From Aphelocoma coerulescens (lineage: Eukaryota > Chordata > Aves > Passeriformes > Corvidae), in NCBI RefSeq assembly GCF_041296385.1, contig NW_027183502.1:62001-126000 (forward strand): a DNA stretch of 64,000 nt, given 5' to 3'. The notes under the pieces are model-generated. The model did no database searches. It had not been told where the DNA came from and worked only from the letters and a program-made list of their open reading frames with translations. Shown piece by piece: positions 1 through 10,757 of the stretch. The translations under genes were made by a program, and so were the position numbers. Each line of letters starts with the position of its first letter. Position 1 is the first letter of the stretch.

Positions 1-17
1 GAACCCTGGGCACCACA
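1..17 (+). repeat. Tail of preceding monomer (partial)
   Basis: These 17 bases match the last bases of every other monomer (for example 2119-2135), so the array continues to the left of the window. Confidence 0.95.
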
Positions 18-49
18 GTGACGCTATGGAACCTGGTGGAACCGAGGGG

Positions 50-66
50 CCACAGTGACACTGTGG
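50..66. repeat. Perfect 17-bp inverted repeat, CCACAGTG-A-CACTGTGG
   Basis: Two 8-bp arms flank a single A. It occurs in every monomer at offset +32 to +48. It could bind a dimeric protein or simply be a relic of the minisatellite, whose copies contain the related ctgtg-acac-cacag. Confidence 0.55.
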
Positions 67-162
67 GGCCTTTTGGAAGCAACAGGACCCTGGTGGGAAG
101 CCACGGGATGATTAATCCTGCACGAACCTGCTCCAGGTGGGCTCCTCTCTCCCGGCTTCCAC

Positions 163-267
163 AGGTGCTGCTAGGATCCCACTCCGGCACTGGCTTGGCA
201 CGGGCTCACGGCTTCCTTTGGCAATGGCTCTGCTCCAGGATGGCATGCTGCAGAGAATGCAGGTAGA
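163..267 (+). other. Potential exon bounded by splice-like signals (monomer 1)
   Basis: A pyrimidine-rich tract ending ttccacag (AG at 163-164) resembles a splice acceptor. cag|gtagat at 260-268 resembles a donor, so 165-262 could be a 98-nt exon. Monomer 14 lacks the acceptor AG through its 9-bp deletion. There is no evidence of use. Confidence 0.2.
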
Positions 268-298
268 TTTTGTGCTCAATCCTGGCATGCAGCTGGAC

Positions 299-304
299 AA
301 TAAA
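299..304 (+). promoter_or_regulatory. AATAAA polyadenylation-signal match (one per monomer)
   Basis: An exact AATAAA lies in ctggacaataaagcctgatc, with G/T-rich sequence about 30-50 bases downstream. I found no equivalent on the opposite strand of the monomer. It occurs at the same offset (+281) in monomers without upstream deletions. Whether it is used is unknown. A hexamer occurs by chance often enough that this alone is weak. Confidence 0.35.
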
Positions 305-347
305 GCCTGATCCAGCCCCCCCTCAGCATATGTCCGGCTCTGGCATT

Positions 348-357
348 GGGGCGGGGC
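348..357. promoter_or_regulatory. GC box (Sp1-type) GGGGCGGGGC
   Basis: Consensus Sp1-family binding site, the only one I saw in the monomer. It is intact in all full monomers except monomer 26, where C to T at 55383 disrupts it. It could support a promoter in each repeat, but no clear TATA or initiator accompanies it. The nearest AT-rich element is atttatatgc at 661-670. Confidence 0.3.
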
Positions 358-540
358 AACTTTGGGAGCAGCCCCAGCCCTGCTCCTGCTCCCGGCTGGG
401 CACCCAGCTGCTGGGACACAGGTGTGTCCTGATGCCACCGTCTACTCCTTTGAGAAGGGGAGGACAGAGTGCATCAGGGAGTTTGGTGTGGCTTACATGC
501 GGCAAGGAGAAGGTGCAGCCCCAAACTGGCTTTCACTTCT

Positions 541-767
541 AGAACCTTTTGCTATTGCGGGAGCAGCTGCTGGAGCTTTTCAACCGAGCTGCAAGAGTGA
601 AAAGTGTGATGGCATGTCTATCTGAGAAGGAAGGTTCGGTGCCGCAGCCTGTTGTGCACAATTTATATGCTGATAAGAGAAGGGGGTGCTTTTGCAACGT
701 TTTCCTTCCTGACACTTCTGTCTCTGTGAGCTTTAGCTGCTTGGACTCAGGGATACCGAAGGTATGT
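541..767 (+). other. Potential exon ending at a strong donor match (monomer 1)
   Basis: ctttcacttctag (AG at 541-542) resembles an acceptor. aag|gtatgt (GT at 762-763) is a near-consensus donor. The implied exon is 543-761. Two more donor-like GTAAGA motifs lie at 1091 and 1099, and acceptor-like tracts end at 1230 and 1270, all on the + strand. This is suggestive of a transcribed strand but unproven. Confidence 0.2.
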
Positions 768-1691
768 GAAAGTGACTGGGATGCGAGAATCATGTTGCAC
801 AGGGAACAGGGAAGGTCAGCAAATGTTTCCTGTCCTGGCACATCTCTCAGTCTGAACTGCAGCTGCAGATGCTTCACTTCCGCCAAGGACTCTGCCACCT
901 TGAGAGAAGGATGCGCTCTATGGAGTTGAGAAAGAAAGTGCGTCTCACTAGCTTCTTTCCTCTACTTCATAGACAGCAAAGGGGCTATGAAAGGCAGCAC
1001 TGGCTTTTTGTTCTAGGACTTCTTCTTTACAAGCAGCTGCTGGATGTTTGGAAGGGGGTTTGGGATATGCAAAAATGAGAGGCTAAGATGGTAAGAGGGT
1101 AAGATGGAAGTCATCTGGCAAAAGCAGAGCTCACAAAAGGGCCAGCTGAGAAAGCTCTTGCTGCCTACAACTTCAACTGCACCCCTCAAAGCAGCAGCAC
1201 ACACGCTGCTCTCGGCACTTTCCTTCTCAGCTCTACGCACCATCCTAAGCCTTGCCTCTCCCACACTCAGGATCCAAAGACAACGGCACCAGGGACTGCT
1301 CACACACTAAAGGCACCAGGACAAAAGGCTCACCAGCTTGGCCTTTGCATTCCCGCTGACAGCTCCACAGCTTGAACCCAGAGAACTGCCTGCTGCCAAC
1401 AGCCTTTCCAATCACTCTGAGCACCTCATGACAAGGAGTGTGGGGAATGAATCTCCAGCAGCCTCCTGCCCCAGGCTGTCCCCCGGGAGCAGCCCTGCTC
1501 CAGGCCGTGACTGCCACCTGCACAGCCAAAGGACCCAGAGCCGGTGTTACACACCACGGCTGTGCCTGGCACAGAGACACCAGTGGCCACACAAGTGGCC
1601 ATGGCACTGTCCACACACAGTCCCTGCTGCTGCTCCCCCAGCCGCTGGCACCAACTCCCAGCCACCCACTCCTAAAGCTACGGGGCCCACT

Positions 1692-1844
1692 GGGACACTG
1701 CGGGGGCTCGTGGAAGCCAGCGGCCATTGTGACACAGCGGGGCTGCACAGAGCCCACGGTGCTTTGTGACCCGTGGCTCCCAGGAGAGCCTTTGTGATGC
1801 TGGGGAACTACAAGGAAGCCTGGCTCCTCTGTGACACCACCACA
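1692..1844 (+). repeat. Decayed 75-mer copies before the core array (monomer 1)
   Basis: The stretch ending gtgatgctggggaac...ctcctctgtgacaccaccaca aligns with the second half of the core 75-mer. Upstream, weaker matches around tgtgacacagcgg and tttgtgacccg keep the same gtgac rhythm. It is read as old, diverged copies at the array edge. Confidence 0.6.
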
Positions 1845-2070
1845 GAAGCTCAGGGGAGCCCTGGAGACCGTGGTGATGCTATGGAACCTGATGCAACCCT
1901 GCCTCCACTGTGACACCACAGAAGCTCAGGGAGCCCTGGAGACTGTGGTGATGCTATGGAACCTGATGCAACCCTGCCTCCACTGTGACACCACAGAACC
2001 TCTGGGAGCCCTGGAGACCGTGCTGATGCTATGGAACCTGATGCAACCCTGCCTCCACTGTGACACCACA
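1845..2070 (+). repeat. 75-bp minisatellite, three copies (monomer 1)
   Basis: Three copies at 1845-1920 (76 bp, with one extra g near its start), 1921-1995 and 1996-2070. Two variants alternate: A begins gaagctcagg and B begins gaacctctgg. Each copy contains gctatggaacctgatgcaac and ends tgtgacaccaca. The 75-bp length equals 25 codons, so several frames stay open through any number of copies. Three-copy monomers elsewhere have the same layout. Confidence 0.95.
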
Positions 2071-2183
2071 GAAGCTCGGGGAGCTCTGCAGACCGTGGGG
2101 ATGCTGGCGAAGCTGACGGAACCCTGGGCACCACAGTGACGCTATGGAACCTGGTGGAACCGAGGGGCCACAGTGACACTGTG
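2071..2183 (+). repeat. Decayed 75-mer copies after the core array, spanning a monomer junction
   Basis: gaagctcggggagctctgcag matches the start of a 75-mer. The gctatggaacctggtggaac just after 2135 matches its middle, and it continues to a gtgacac. The decayed copies therefore run across the arbitrary monomer boundary, and the minisatellite domain totals roughly 500 bp in three-copy monomers. Confidence 0.65.
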
Positions 2184-4253
2184 GGGCCTTTTGGAAGCAA
2201 CAGGACCCTGGTGGGAAGCCACGGGATGATTAATCCTGCACGAACCTGCTCCAGGTGGGCTCCTCTCTCCCGGCTTCCACAGGTGCTGCTAGGATCCCAC
2301 TCCGGCACTGGCTTGGCACGGGCTCACGGCTTCCTTTGGCAATGGCTCTGCTCCAGGATGGCATGCTGCAGAGAATGCAGGTAGATTTTGTGCTCACTCC
2401 TGGCATGCAGCTGGACAATAAAGCCTGATCCAGCCCCCCCTCAGCATATGTCCGGCTCTGGCATTGGGGCGGGGCAACTTTGGGAGCAGCCCCAGCCCTG
2501 CTCCTGCTCCCGGCTGGGCACCCAGCTGCTGGGACACAGGTGTGTCCTGATGCCACCGTCTACTCCTTTGAGAAGGGGAGGACAGAGTGCATCAGGGAGT
2601 TTGGTGTGGCTTACATGCGGCAAGGAGAAGGTGCAGCCCCAAACTGGCTTTCACTTCTAGAACCTTTTGCTATTGCGGGAGCAGCTGCTGGAGCTTTTCA
2701 ACCGAGCTGCAAGAGTGAAAAGTGTGATGGCATGTCTATCTGAGAAGGAAGGTTCGGTGCCGCAGCCTGTTGTGCACAATTTATATGCTGATAAGAGAAG
2801 GGGGTGCTTTTGCAACGTTTTCCTTCCTGACACTTCTGTCTCTGTGAGCTTTAGCTGCTTGGACTCAGGGATACCGAAGGTATGTGAAAGTGACTGGGAT
2901 GCGAGAATCATGTTGCACAGGGAACAGGGAAGGTCAGCAAATGTTTCCTGTCCTGGCACATCTCTCAGTCTGAACTGCAGCTGCAGATGCTTCACTTCCG
3001 CCAAGGACTCTGCCACCTTGAGAGAAGGATGCGCTCTATGGAGTTGAGAAAGAAAGTGCGTCTCACTAGCTTCTTTCCTCTACTTCATAGACAGCAAAGG
3101 GGCTATGAAAGGCAGCACTGGCTTTTTGTTCTAGGACTTCTTCTTTACAAGCAGCTGCTGGATGTTTGGAAGGGGGTTTGGGATATGCAAAAATGAGAGG
3201 CTAAGATGGTAAGAGGGTAAGATGGAAGTCATCTGGCAAAAGCAGAGCTCACAAAAGGGCCAGCTGAGAAAGCTCTTGCTGCCTACAACTTCAACTGCAC
3301 CCCTCAAAGCAGCAGCACACACGCTGCTCTCGGCACTTTCCTTCTCAGCTCTACGCACCATCCTAAGCCTTGCCTCTCCCACACTCAGGATCCAAAGACA
3401 ACGGCACCAGGGACTGCTCACACACTAAAGGCACCAGGACAAAAGGCTCACCAGCTTGGCCTTTGCATTCCCGCTGACAGCTCCACAGCTTGAACCCAGA
3501 GAACTGCCTGCTGCCAACAGCCTTTCCAATCACTCTGAGCACCTCATGACAAGGAGTGTGGGGAATGAATCTCCAGCAGCCTCCTGCCCCAGGCTGTCCC
3601 CCGGGAGCAGCCCTGCTCCAGGCCGTGACTGCCACCTGCACAGCCAAAGGACCCAGAGCCGGTGTTACACACCACGGCTGTGCCTGGCACAGAGACACCA
3701 GTGGCCACACAAGTGGCCATGGCACTGTCCACACACAGTCCCTGCTGCTGCTCCCCCAGCCGCTGGCACCAACTCCCAGCCACCCACTCCTAAAGCTACG
3801 GGGCCCACTGGGACACTGCGGGGGCTCGTGGAAGCCAGCGGCCATTGTGACACAGCGGGGCTGCACAGAGCCCACGGTGCTTTGTGACCCGTGGCTCCCA
3901 GGAGAGCCTTTGTGATGCTGGGGAACTACAAGGAAGCCTGGCTCCTCTGTGACACCACCACAGAAGCTCAGGGGAGCCCTGGAGACCGTGGTGATGCTAT
4001 GGAACCTGATGCAACCCTGCCTCCACTGTGACACCACAGAAGCTCAGGGAGCCCTGGAGACTGTGGTGATGCTATGGAACCTGATGCAACCCTGCCTCCA
4101 CTGTGACACCACAGAACCTCTGGGAGCCCTGGAGACCGTGCTGATGCTATGGAACCTGATGCAACCCTGCCTCCACTGTGACACCACAGAAGCTCGGGGA
4201 GCTCTGCAGACCGTGGGGATGCTGGCGAAGCTGACGGAACCCTGGGCACCACA
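2136..4253 (+). repeat. Monomer 2, 2118 bp, three-copy class
   Basis: Core 75-mer array at 3963-4188. Carries C at +187, C at +261 and C at +677. The last is the minority state in the window, and monomer 14 has the same combination. Confidence 0.97.
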
Positions 4254-6521
4254 GTGACGCTATGGAACCTGGTGGAACCGAGGGGCCACAGTGACACTGT
4301 GGGGCCTTTTGGAAGCAACAGGACCCTGGTGGGAAGCCACGGGATGATTAATCCTGCACGAACCTGCTCCAGGTGGGCTCCTCTCTCCCGGCTTCCACAG
4401 GTGCTGCTAGGATCCCACTCCGGCACTGGCTTGGCACGGGCTCACGGCTTCCTTTGGCAATGGCTCTGCTCCAGGATGGCATGCTGCAGAGAATGCAGGT
4501 AGATTTTGTGCTCACTCCTGGCATGCAGCTGGACAATAAAGCCTGATCCAGCCCCCCCTCAGCATATGTCCGGCTCTGGCATTGGGGCGGGGCAACTTTG
4601 GGAGCAGCCCCAGCCCTGCTCCTGCTCCCGGCTGGGCACCCAGCTGCTGGGACACAGGTGTGTCCTGATGCCACCGTCTACTCCTTTGAGAAGGGGAGGA
4701 CAGAGTGCATCAGGGAGTTTGGTGTGGCTTACATGCGGCAAGGAGAAGGTGCAGCCCCAAACTGGCTTTCACTTCTAGAACCTTTTGCTATTGCGGGAGC
4801 AGCTGCTGGAGCTTTTCAACCGAGCTGCAAGAGTGAAAAGTGTGATGGCATGTCTATCTGAGAAGGAAGGTTCGGTGCCGCAGCCTGTTGTGCACAATTT
4901 ATATGCTGATAAGAGAAGGGGGTGCTTTTGGAACGTTTTCCTTCCTGACACTTCTGTCTCTGTGAGCTTTAGCTGCTTGGACTCAGGGATACCGAAGGTA
5001 TGTGAAAGTGACTGGGATGCGAGAATCATGTTGCACAGGGAACAGGGAAGGTCAGCAAATGTTTCCTGTCCTGGCACATCTCTCAGTCTGAACTGCAGCT
5101 GCAGATGCTTCACTTCCGCCAAGGACTCTGCCACCTTGAGAGAAGGATGCGCTCTATGGAGTTGAGAAAGAAAGTGCGTCTCACTAGCTTCTTTCCTCTA
5201 CTTCATAGACAGCAAAGGGGCTATGAAAGGCAGCACTGGCTTTTTGTTCTAGGACTTCTTCTTTACAAGCAGCTGCTGGATGTTTGGAAGGGGGTTTGGG
5301 ATATGCAAAAATGAGAGGCTAAGATGGTAAGAGGGTAAGATGGAAGTCATCTGGCAAAAGCAGAGCTCACAAAAGGGCCAGCTGAGAAAGCTCTTGCTGC
5401 CTACAACTTCAACTGCACCCCTCAAAGCAGCAGCACACACGCTGCTCTCGGCACTTTCCTTCTCAGCTCTACGCACCATCCTAAGCCTTGCCTCTCCCAC
5501 ACTCAGGATCCAAAGACAACGGCACCAGGGACTGCTCACACACTAAAGGCACCAGGACAAAAGGCTCACCAGCTTGGCCTTTGCATTCCCGCTGACAGCT
5601 CCACAGCTTGAACCCAGAGAACTGCCTGCTGCCAACAGCCTTTCCAATCACTCTGAGCACCTCATGACAAGGAGTGTGGGGAATGAATCTCCAGCAGCCT
5701 CCTGCCCCAGGCTGTCCCCCGGGAGCAGCCCTGCTCCAGGCCGTGACTGCCACCTGCACAGCCAAAGGACCCAGAGCCGGTGTTACACACCACGGCTGTG
5801 CCTGGCACAGAGACACCAGTGGCCACACAAGTGGCCATGGCACTGTCCACACACAGTCCCTGCTGCTGCTCCCCCAGCCGCTGGCACCAACTCCCAGCCA
5901 CCCACTCCTAAAGCCACGGGGCCCACTGGGACACTGCGGGGGCTCGTGGAAGCCAGCGGCCATTGTGACACAGCGGGGCTGCACAGAGCCCACGGTGCTT
6001 TGTGACCCGTGGCTCCCAGGAGAGCCTTTGTGATGCTGGGGAACTACAAGGAAGCCTGGCTCCTCTGTGACACCACCACAGAAGCTCAGGGGAGCCCTGG
6101 AGACTGTGCTGATGCTATTGAACCTGATGCAACCCTGCCTCCACTGTGACACCACAGAAGCTCTTGGAGCCCTGGAGACCGTGGTGATGCTATGGAACCT
6201 GATGCAACCCTGCCTCCTCTGTGACACCACAGAACCTCTGGGAGCCCTGGAGACCGTGCTGATGCTATGGAACCTGATGCAACCCTGCCTCCACTGTGAC
6301 ACCACAGAAGCTCAGGGAGCCCTGGAGACTGTGGTGATGCTATGGAACCTGATGCAACCCTGCCTCCACTGTGACACCACAGAACCTCTGGGAGCCCTGG
6401 AGACCGTGCTGATGCTATGGAACCTGATGCAACCCTGCCTCCACTGTGACACCACAGAAGCTCGGGGAGCTCTGCAGACCGTGGGGATGCTGGCGAAGCT
6501 GACGGAACCCTGGGCACCACA
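4254..6521 (+). repeat. Monomer 3, 2268 bp, five-copy class (type P1)
   Basis: Core array at 6081-6456 with five copies (76+4x75). The first copy has the diagnostic gctattgaac in place of gctatggaac, and the second ends cctcctctg. It carries C at +1661 (5915), a marker found in every five-copy monomer except monomer 6. It forms a dimer with monomer 4. Confidence 0.97.
6081..6456 (+). repeat. 75-bp minisatellite, five copies, type P1 (monomer 3)
   Basis: 76+75+75+75+75 bp. Copy 1 carries gctattgaac. Copy 2 begins gaagctcttgg and ends with the cctcctctg variant. Copies 3-5 follow the B-A-B order of ordinary arrays. It is 150 bp longer than the three-copy array. Confidence 0.95.
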
Positions 6522-8639
6522 GTGACGCTATGGAACCTGGTGGAACCGAGGGGCCACAGTGACACTGTGGGGCCTTTTGGAAGCAACAGGACCCTGGTGG
6601 GAAGCCACGGGATGATTAATCCTGCACGAACCTGCTCCAGGTGGGCTCCTCTCTCCCGGCTTCCACAGGTGCTGCTAGGATCCCACTCCGGCACTGGCTT
6701 GGCACGGGGTCACGGCTTCCTTTGGCAATGGCTCTGCTCCAGGATGGCATGCTGCAGAGAATGCAGGTAGATTTTGTGCTCAATCCTGGCATGCAGCTGG
6801 ACAATAAAGCCTGATCCAGCCCCCCCTCAGCATATGTCCGGCTCTGGCATTGGGGCGGGGCAACTTTGGGAGCAGCCCCAGCCCTGCTCCTGCTCCCGGC
6901 TGGGCACCCAGCTGCTGGGACACAGGTGTGTCCTGATGCCACCGTCTACTCCTTTGAGAAGGGGAGGACAGAGTGCATCAGGGAGTTTGGTGTGGCTTAC
7001 ATGCGGCAAGGAGAAGGTGCAGCCCCAAACTGGCTTTCACTTCTAGAACCTTTTGCTATTGCGGGAGCAGCTGCTGGAGCTTTTCAACCGAGCTGCAAGA
7101 GTGAAAAGTGTGATGGCATGTCTATCTGAGAAGGAAGGTTCGGTGCCGCAGCCTGTTGTGCACAATTTATATGCTGATAAGAGAAGGGGGTGCTTTTGCA
7201 ACGTTTTCCTTCCTGACACTTCTGTCTCTGTGAGCTTTAGCTGCTTGGACTCAGGGATACCGAAGGTATGTGAAAGTGACTGGGATGCGAGAATCATGTT
7301 GCACAGGGAACAGGGAAGGTCAGCAAATGTTTCCTGTCCTGGCACATCTCTCAGTCTGAACTGCAGCTGCAGATGCTTCACTTCCGCCAAGGACTCTGCC
7401 ACCTTGAGAGAAGGATGCGCTCTATGGAGTTGAGAAAGAAAGTGCGTCTCACTAGCTTCTTTCCTCTACTTCATAGACAGCAAAGGGGCTATGAAAGGCA
7501 GCACTGGCTTTTTGTTCTAGGACTTCTTCTTTACAAGCAGCTGCTGGATGTTTGGAAGGGGGTTTGGGATATGCAAAAATGAGAGGCTAAGATGGTAAGA
7601 GGGTAAGATGGAAGTCATCTGGCAAAAGCAGAGCTCACAAAAGGGCCAGCTGAGAAAGCTCTTGCTGCCTACAACTTCAACTGCACCCCTCAAAGCAGCA
7701 GCACACACGCTGCTCTCAGCACTTTCCTTCTCAGCTCTACGCACCATCCTAAGCCTTGCCTCTCCCACACTCAGGATCCAAAGACAACGGCACCAGGGAC
7801 TGCTCACACACTAAAGGCACCAGGACAAAAGGCTCACCAGCTTGGCCTTTGCATTCCCGCTGACAGCTCCACAGCTTGAACCCAGAGAACTGCCTGCTGC
7901 CAACAGCCTTTCCAATCACTCTGAGCACCTCATGACAAGGAGTGTGGGGAATGAATCTCCAGCAGCCTCCTGCCCCAGGCTGTCCCCCGGGAGCAGCCCT
8001 GCTCCAGGCCGTGACTGCCACCTGCACAGCCAAAGGACCCAGAGCCGGTGTTACACACCACGGCTGTGCCTGGCACAGAGACACCAGTGGCCACACAAGT
8101 GGCCATGGCACTGTCCACACACAGTCCCTGCTGCTGCTCCCCCAGCCGCTGGCACCAACTCCCAGCCACCCACTCCTAAAGCTACGGGGCCCACTGGGAC
8201 ACTGCGGGGGCTCGTGGAAGCCAGCGGCCATTGTGACACAGCGGGGCTGCACAGAGCCCACGGTGCTTTGTGACCCGTGGCTCCCAGGAGAGCCTTTGTG
8301 ATGCTGGGGAACTACAAGGAAGCCTGGCTCCTCTGTGACACCACCACAGAAGCTCAGGGGAGCCCTGGAGACCGTGGTGATGCTATGGAACCTGATGCAA
8401 CCCTGCCTCCACTGTGACACCACAGAAGCTCAGGGAGCCCTGGAGACTGTGGTGATGCTATGGAACCTGATGCAACCCTGCCTCCACTGTGACACCACAG
8501 AACCTCTGGGAGCCCTGGAGACCGTGCTGATGCTATGGAACCTGATGCAACCCTGCCTCCACTGTGACACCACAGAAGCTCGGGGAGCTCTGCAGACCGT
8601 GGGGATGCTGGCGAAGCTGACGGAACCCTGGGCACCACA
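6522..8639 (+). repeat. Monomer 4, 2118 bp, three-copy class, G/A haplotype
   Basis: Core array at 8349-8574. Markers: G at +187 (6709), A at +261, C at +677 and A at +1196 (7718). The last converts a CpG to CpA. Monomers 11 and 13 share the full haplotype. Confidence 0.97.
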
Positions 8640-10757
8640 GTGACGCTATGGAACCTGGTGGAACCGAGGGGCCACAGTGACACTGTGGGGCCTTTTGGAA
8701 GCAACAGGACCCTGGTGGGAAGCCACGGGATGATTAATCCTGCACGAACCTGCTCCAGGTGGGCTCCTCTCTCCCGGCTTCCACAGGTGCTGCTAGGATC
8801 CCACTCCGGCACTGGCTTGGCACGGGCTCACGGCTTCCTTTGGCAATGGCTCTGCTCCAGGATGGCATGCTGCAGAGAATGCAGGTAGATTTTGTGCTCA
8901 CTCCTGGCATGCAGCTGGACAATAAAGCCTGATCCAGCCCCCCCTCAGCATATGTCCGGCTCTGGCATTGGGGCGGGGCAACTTTGGGAGCAGCCCCAGC
9001 CCTGCTCCTGCTCCCGGCTGGGCACCCAGCTGCTGGGACACAGGTGTGTCCTGATGCCACCGTCTACTCCTTTGAGAAGGGGAGGACAGAGTGCATCAGG
9101 GAGTTTGGTGTGGCTTACATGCGGCAAGGAGAAGGTGCAGCCCCAAACTGGCTTTCACTTCTAGAACCTTTTGCTATTGCGGGAGCAGCTGCTGGAGCTT
9201 TTCAACCGAGCTGCAAGAGTGAAAAGTGTGATGGCATGTCTATCTGAGAAGGAAGGTTCGGTGCCGCAGCCTGTTGTGCACAATTTATATGCTGATAAGA
9301 GAAGGGGGTGCTTTTGGAACGTTTTCCTTCCTGACACTTCTGTCTCTGTGAGCTTTAGCTGCTTGGACTCAGGGATACCGAAGGTATGTGAAAGTGACTG
9401 GGATGCGAGAATCATGTTGCACAGGGAACAGGGAAGGTCAGCAAATGTTTCCTGTCCTGGCACATCTCTCAGTCTGAACTGCAGCTGCAGATGCTTCACT
9501 TCCGCCAAGGACTCTGCCACCTTGAGAGAAGGATGCGCTCTATGGAGTTGAGAAAGAAAGTGCGTCTCACTAGCTTCTTTCCTCTACTTCATAGACAGCA
9601 AAGGGGCTATGAAAGGCAGCACTGGCTTTTTGTTCTAGGACTTCTTCTTTACAAGCAGCTGCTGGATGTTTGGAAGGGGGTTTGGGATATGCAAAAATGA
9701 GAGGCTAAGATGGTAAGAGGGTAAGATGGAAGTCATCTGGCAAAAGCAGAGCTCACAAAAGGGCCAGCTGAGAAAGCTCTTGCTGCCTACAACTTCAACT
9801 GCACCCCTCAAAGCAGCAGCACACACGCTGCTCTCGGCACTTTCCTTCTCAGCTCTACGCACCATCCTAAGCCTTGCCTCTCCCACACTCAGGATCCAAA
9901 GACAACGGCACCAGGGACTGCTCACACACTAAAGGCACCAGGACAAAAGGCTCACCAGCTTGGCCTTTGCATTCCCGCTGACAGCTCCACAGCTTGAACC
10001 CAGAGAACTGCCTGCTGCCAACAGCCTTTCCAATCACTCTGAGCACCTCATGACAAGGAGTGTGGGGAATGAATCTCCAGCAGCCTCCTGCCCCAGGCTG
10101 TCCCCCGGGAGCAGCCCTGCTCCAGGCCGTGACTGCCACCTGCACAGCCAAAGGACCCAGAGCCGGTGTTACACACCACGGCTGTGCCTGGCACAGAGAC
10201 ACCAGTGGCCACACAAGTGGCCATGGCACTGTCCACACACAGTCCCTGCTGCTGCTCCCCCAGCCGCTGGCACCAACTCCCAGCCACCCACTCCTAAAGC
10301 TACGGGGCCCACTGGGACACTGCGGGGGCTCGTGGAAGCCAGCGGCCATTGTGACACAGCGGGGCTGCACAGAGCCCACGGTGCTTTGTGACCCGTGGCT
10401 CCCAGGAGAGCCTTTGTGATGCTGGGGAACTACAAGGAAGCCTGGCTCCTCTGTGACACCACCACAGAAGCTCAGGGGAGCCCTGGAGACCGTGGTGATG
10501 CTATGGAACCTGATGCAACCCTGCCTCCACTGTGACACCACAGAAGCTCAGGGAGCCCTGGAGACTGTGGTGATGCTATGGAACCTGATGCAACCCTGCC
10601 TCCACTGTGACACCACAGAACCTCTGGGAGCCCTGGAGACCGTGCTGATGCTATGGAACCTGATGCAACCCTGCCTCCACTGTGACACCACAGAAGCTCG
10701 GGGAGCTCTGCAGACCGTGGGGATGCTGGCGAAGCTGACGGAACCCTGGGCACCACA
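8640..10757 (+). repeat. Monomer 5, 2118 bp, three-copy class
   Basis: Core array at 10467-10692. Markers: C at +187, C at +261 and G at +677, the commonest three-copy haplotype (shared by monomers 8, 9 and 16). Confidence 0.97.

Larger units (their letters stand above)
105..1690 (+). repeat. Monomer body outside the minisatellite (monomer 1 as example)
   Basis: About 1.6 kb without internal tandem structure, repeated in every monomer. It holds both BamHI sites (174-179 and 1270-1275), the AATAAA, the GC box and the splice-like motifs. It also contains short open frames on both strands. I recognise no protein family, tRNA, rRNA or transposon terminal repeat in it. Its origin is unknown. A decayed gene fragment or long terminal repeat is possible, but I cannot support either. 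Confidence 0.6.
18..2135 (+). repeat. Monomer 1, 2118 bp, three-copy class
   Basis: This is the reference monomer for the motif positions given elsewhere. Core 75-mer array at 1845-2070 (76+75+75 bp). Diagnostic bases: C at offset +187 (205), A at +261 (279), C at +677 (695), G at +1196 (1214) and T at +1661 (1679). It differs from monomer 2 mainly by the A at 279. Confidence 0.97.
4254..8639 (+). repeat. Higher-order dimer copy 1 (4386 bp)
   Basis: A five-copy P1 monomer is followed by a three-copy G/A monomer. The same ordered pair with the same markers recurs at 19380-23765 and 23766-28151, which indicates amplification or conversion of a two-monomer block. Confidence 0.8.

Noticed and set aside
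1104..1310. Short ATG-initiated frame of 68 codons in every monomer
   Set aside because: Conservation only reflects monomer identity. It is short, resembles no family, and overlaps a minus-strand frame of similar size.
105..1690. Long terminal repeat or other transposon as the monomer source
   Set aside because: The AATAAA and GC box are suggestive, but I find no TG...CA ends, target-site duplication, reverse transcriptase, transposase or terminal inverted repeats.
1338..1769. Plus-strand open frame of 143 codons in the body
   Set aside because: TTG start, low-complexity Pro/Ser/His/Ala composition, and overlapped by open frames in other phases and on the other strand. Nothing supports a gene.
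1245..1919. Minus-strand open frame of 224 codons (274 in five-copy monomers), repeated in each monomer
   Set aside because: It starts at GTG, runs through the minisatellite, and changes length with copy number. It overlaps equally long frames on the other strand and shows no recognisable domain. It is open because 75 is a multiple of three.
1..2135. CpG island
   Set aside because: GC is fairly high, but by hand count there are only about 46 CpGs in 2118 bp, well below the observed/expected ratio used for islands.
1831..2139. Plus-strand open frame with 25-residue repeats (MLWNLMQPCLHCDTTE type)
   Set aside because: The repeated peptide is just the translated 75-mer. The start is GTG, there is no signal of selection, and the opposite strand is open over the same stretch.
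1850..2308. Minus-strand open frame of 152 or 202 codons across the monomer junction
   Set aside because: GTG start, composed of translated 75-mers plus decayed copies, and no known family.
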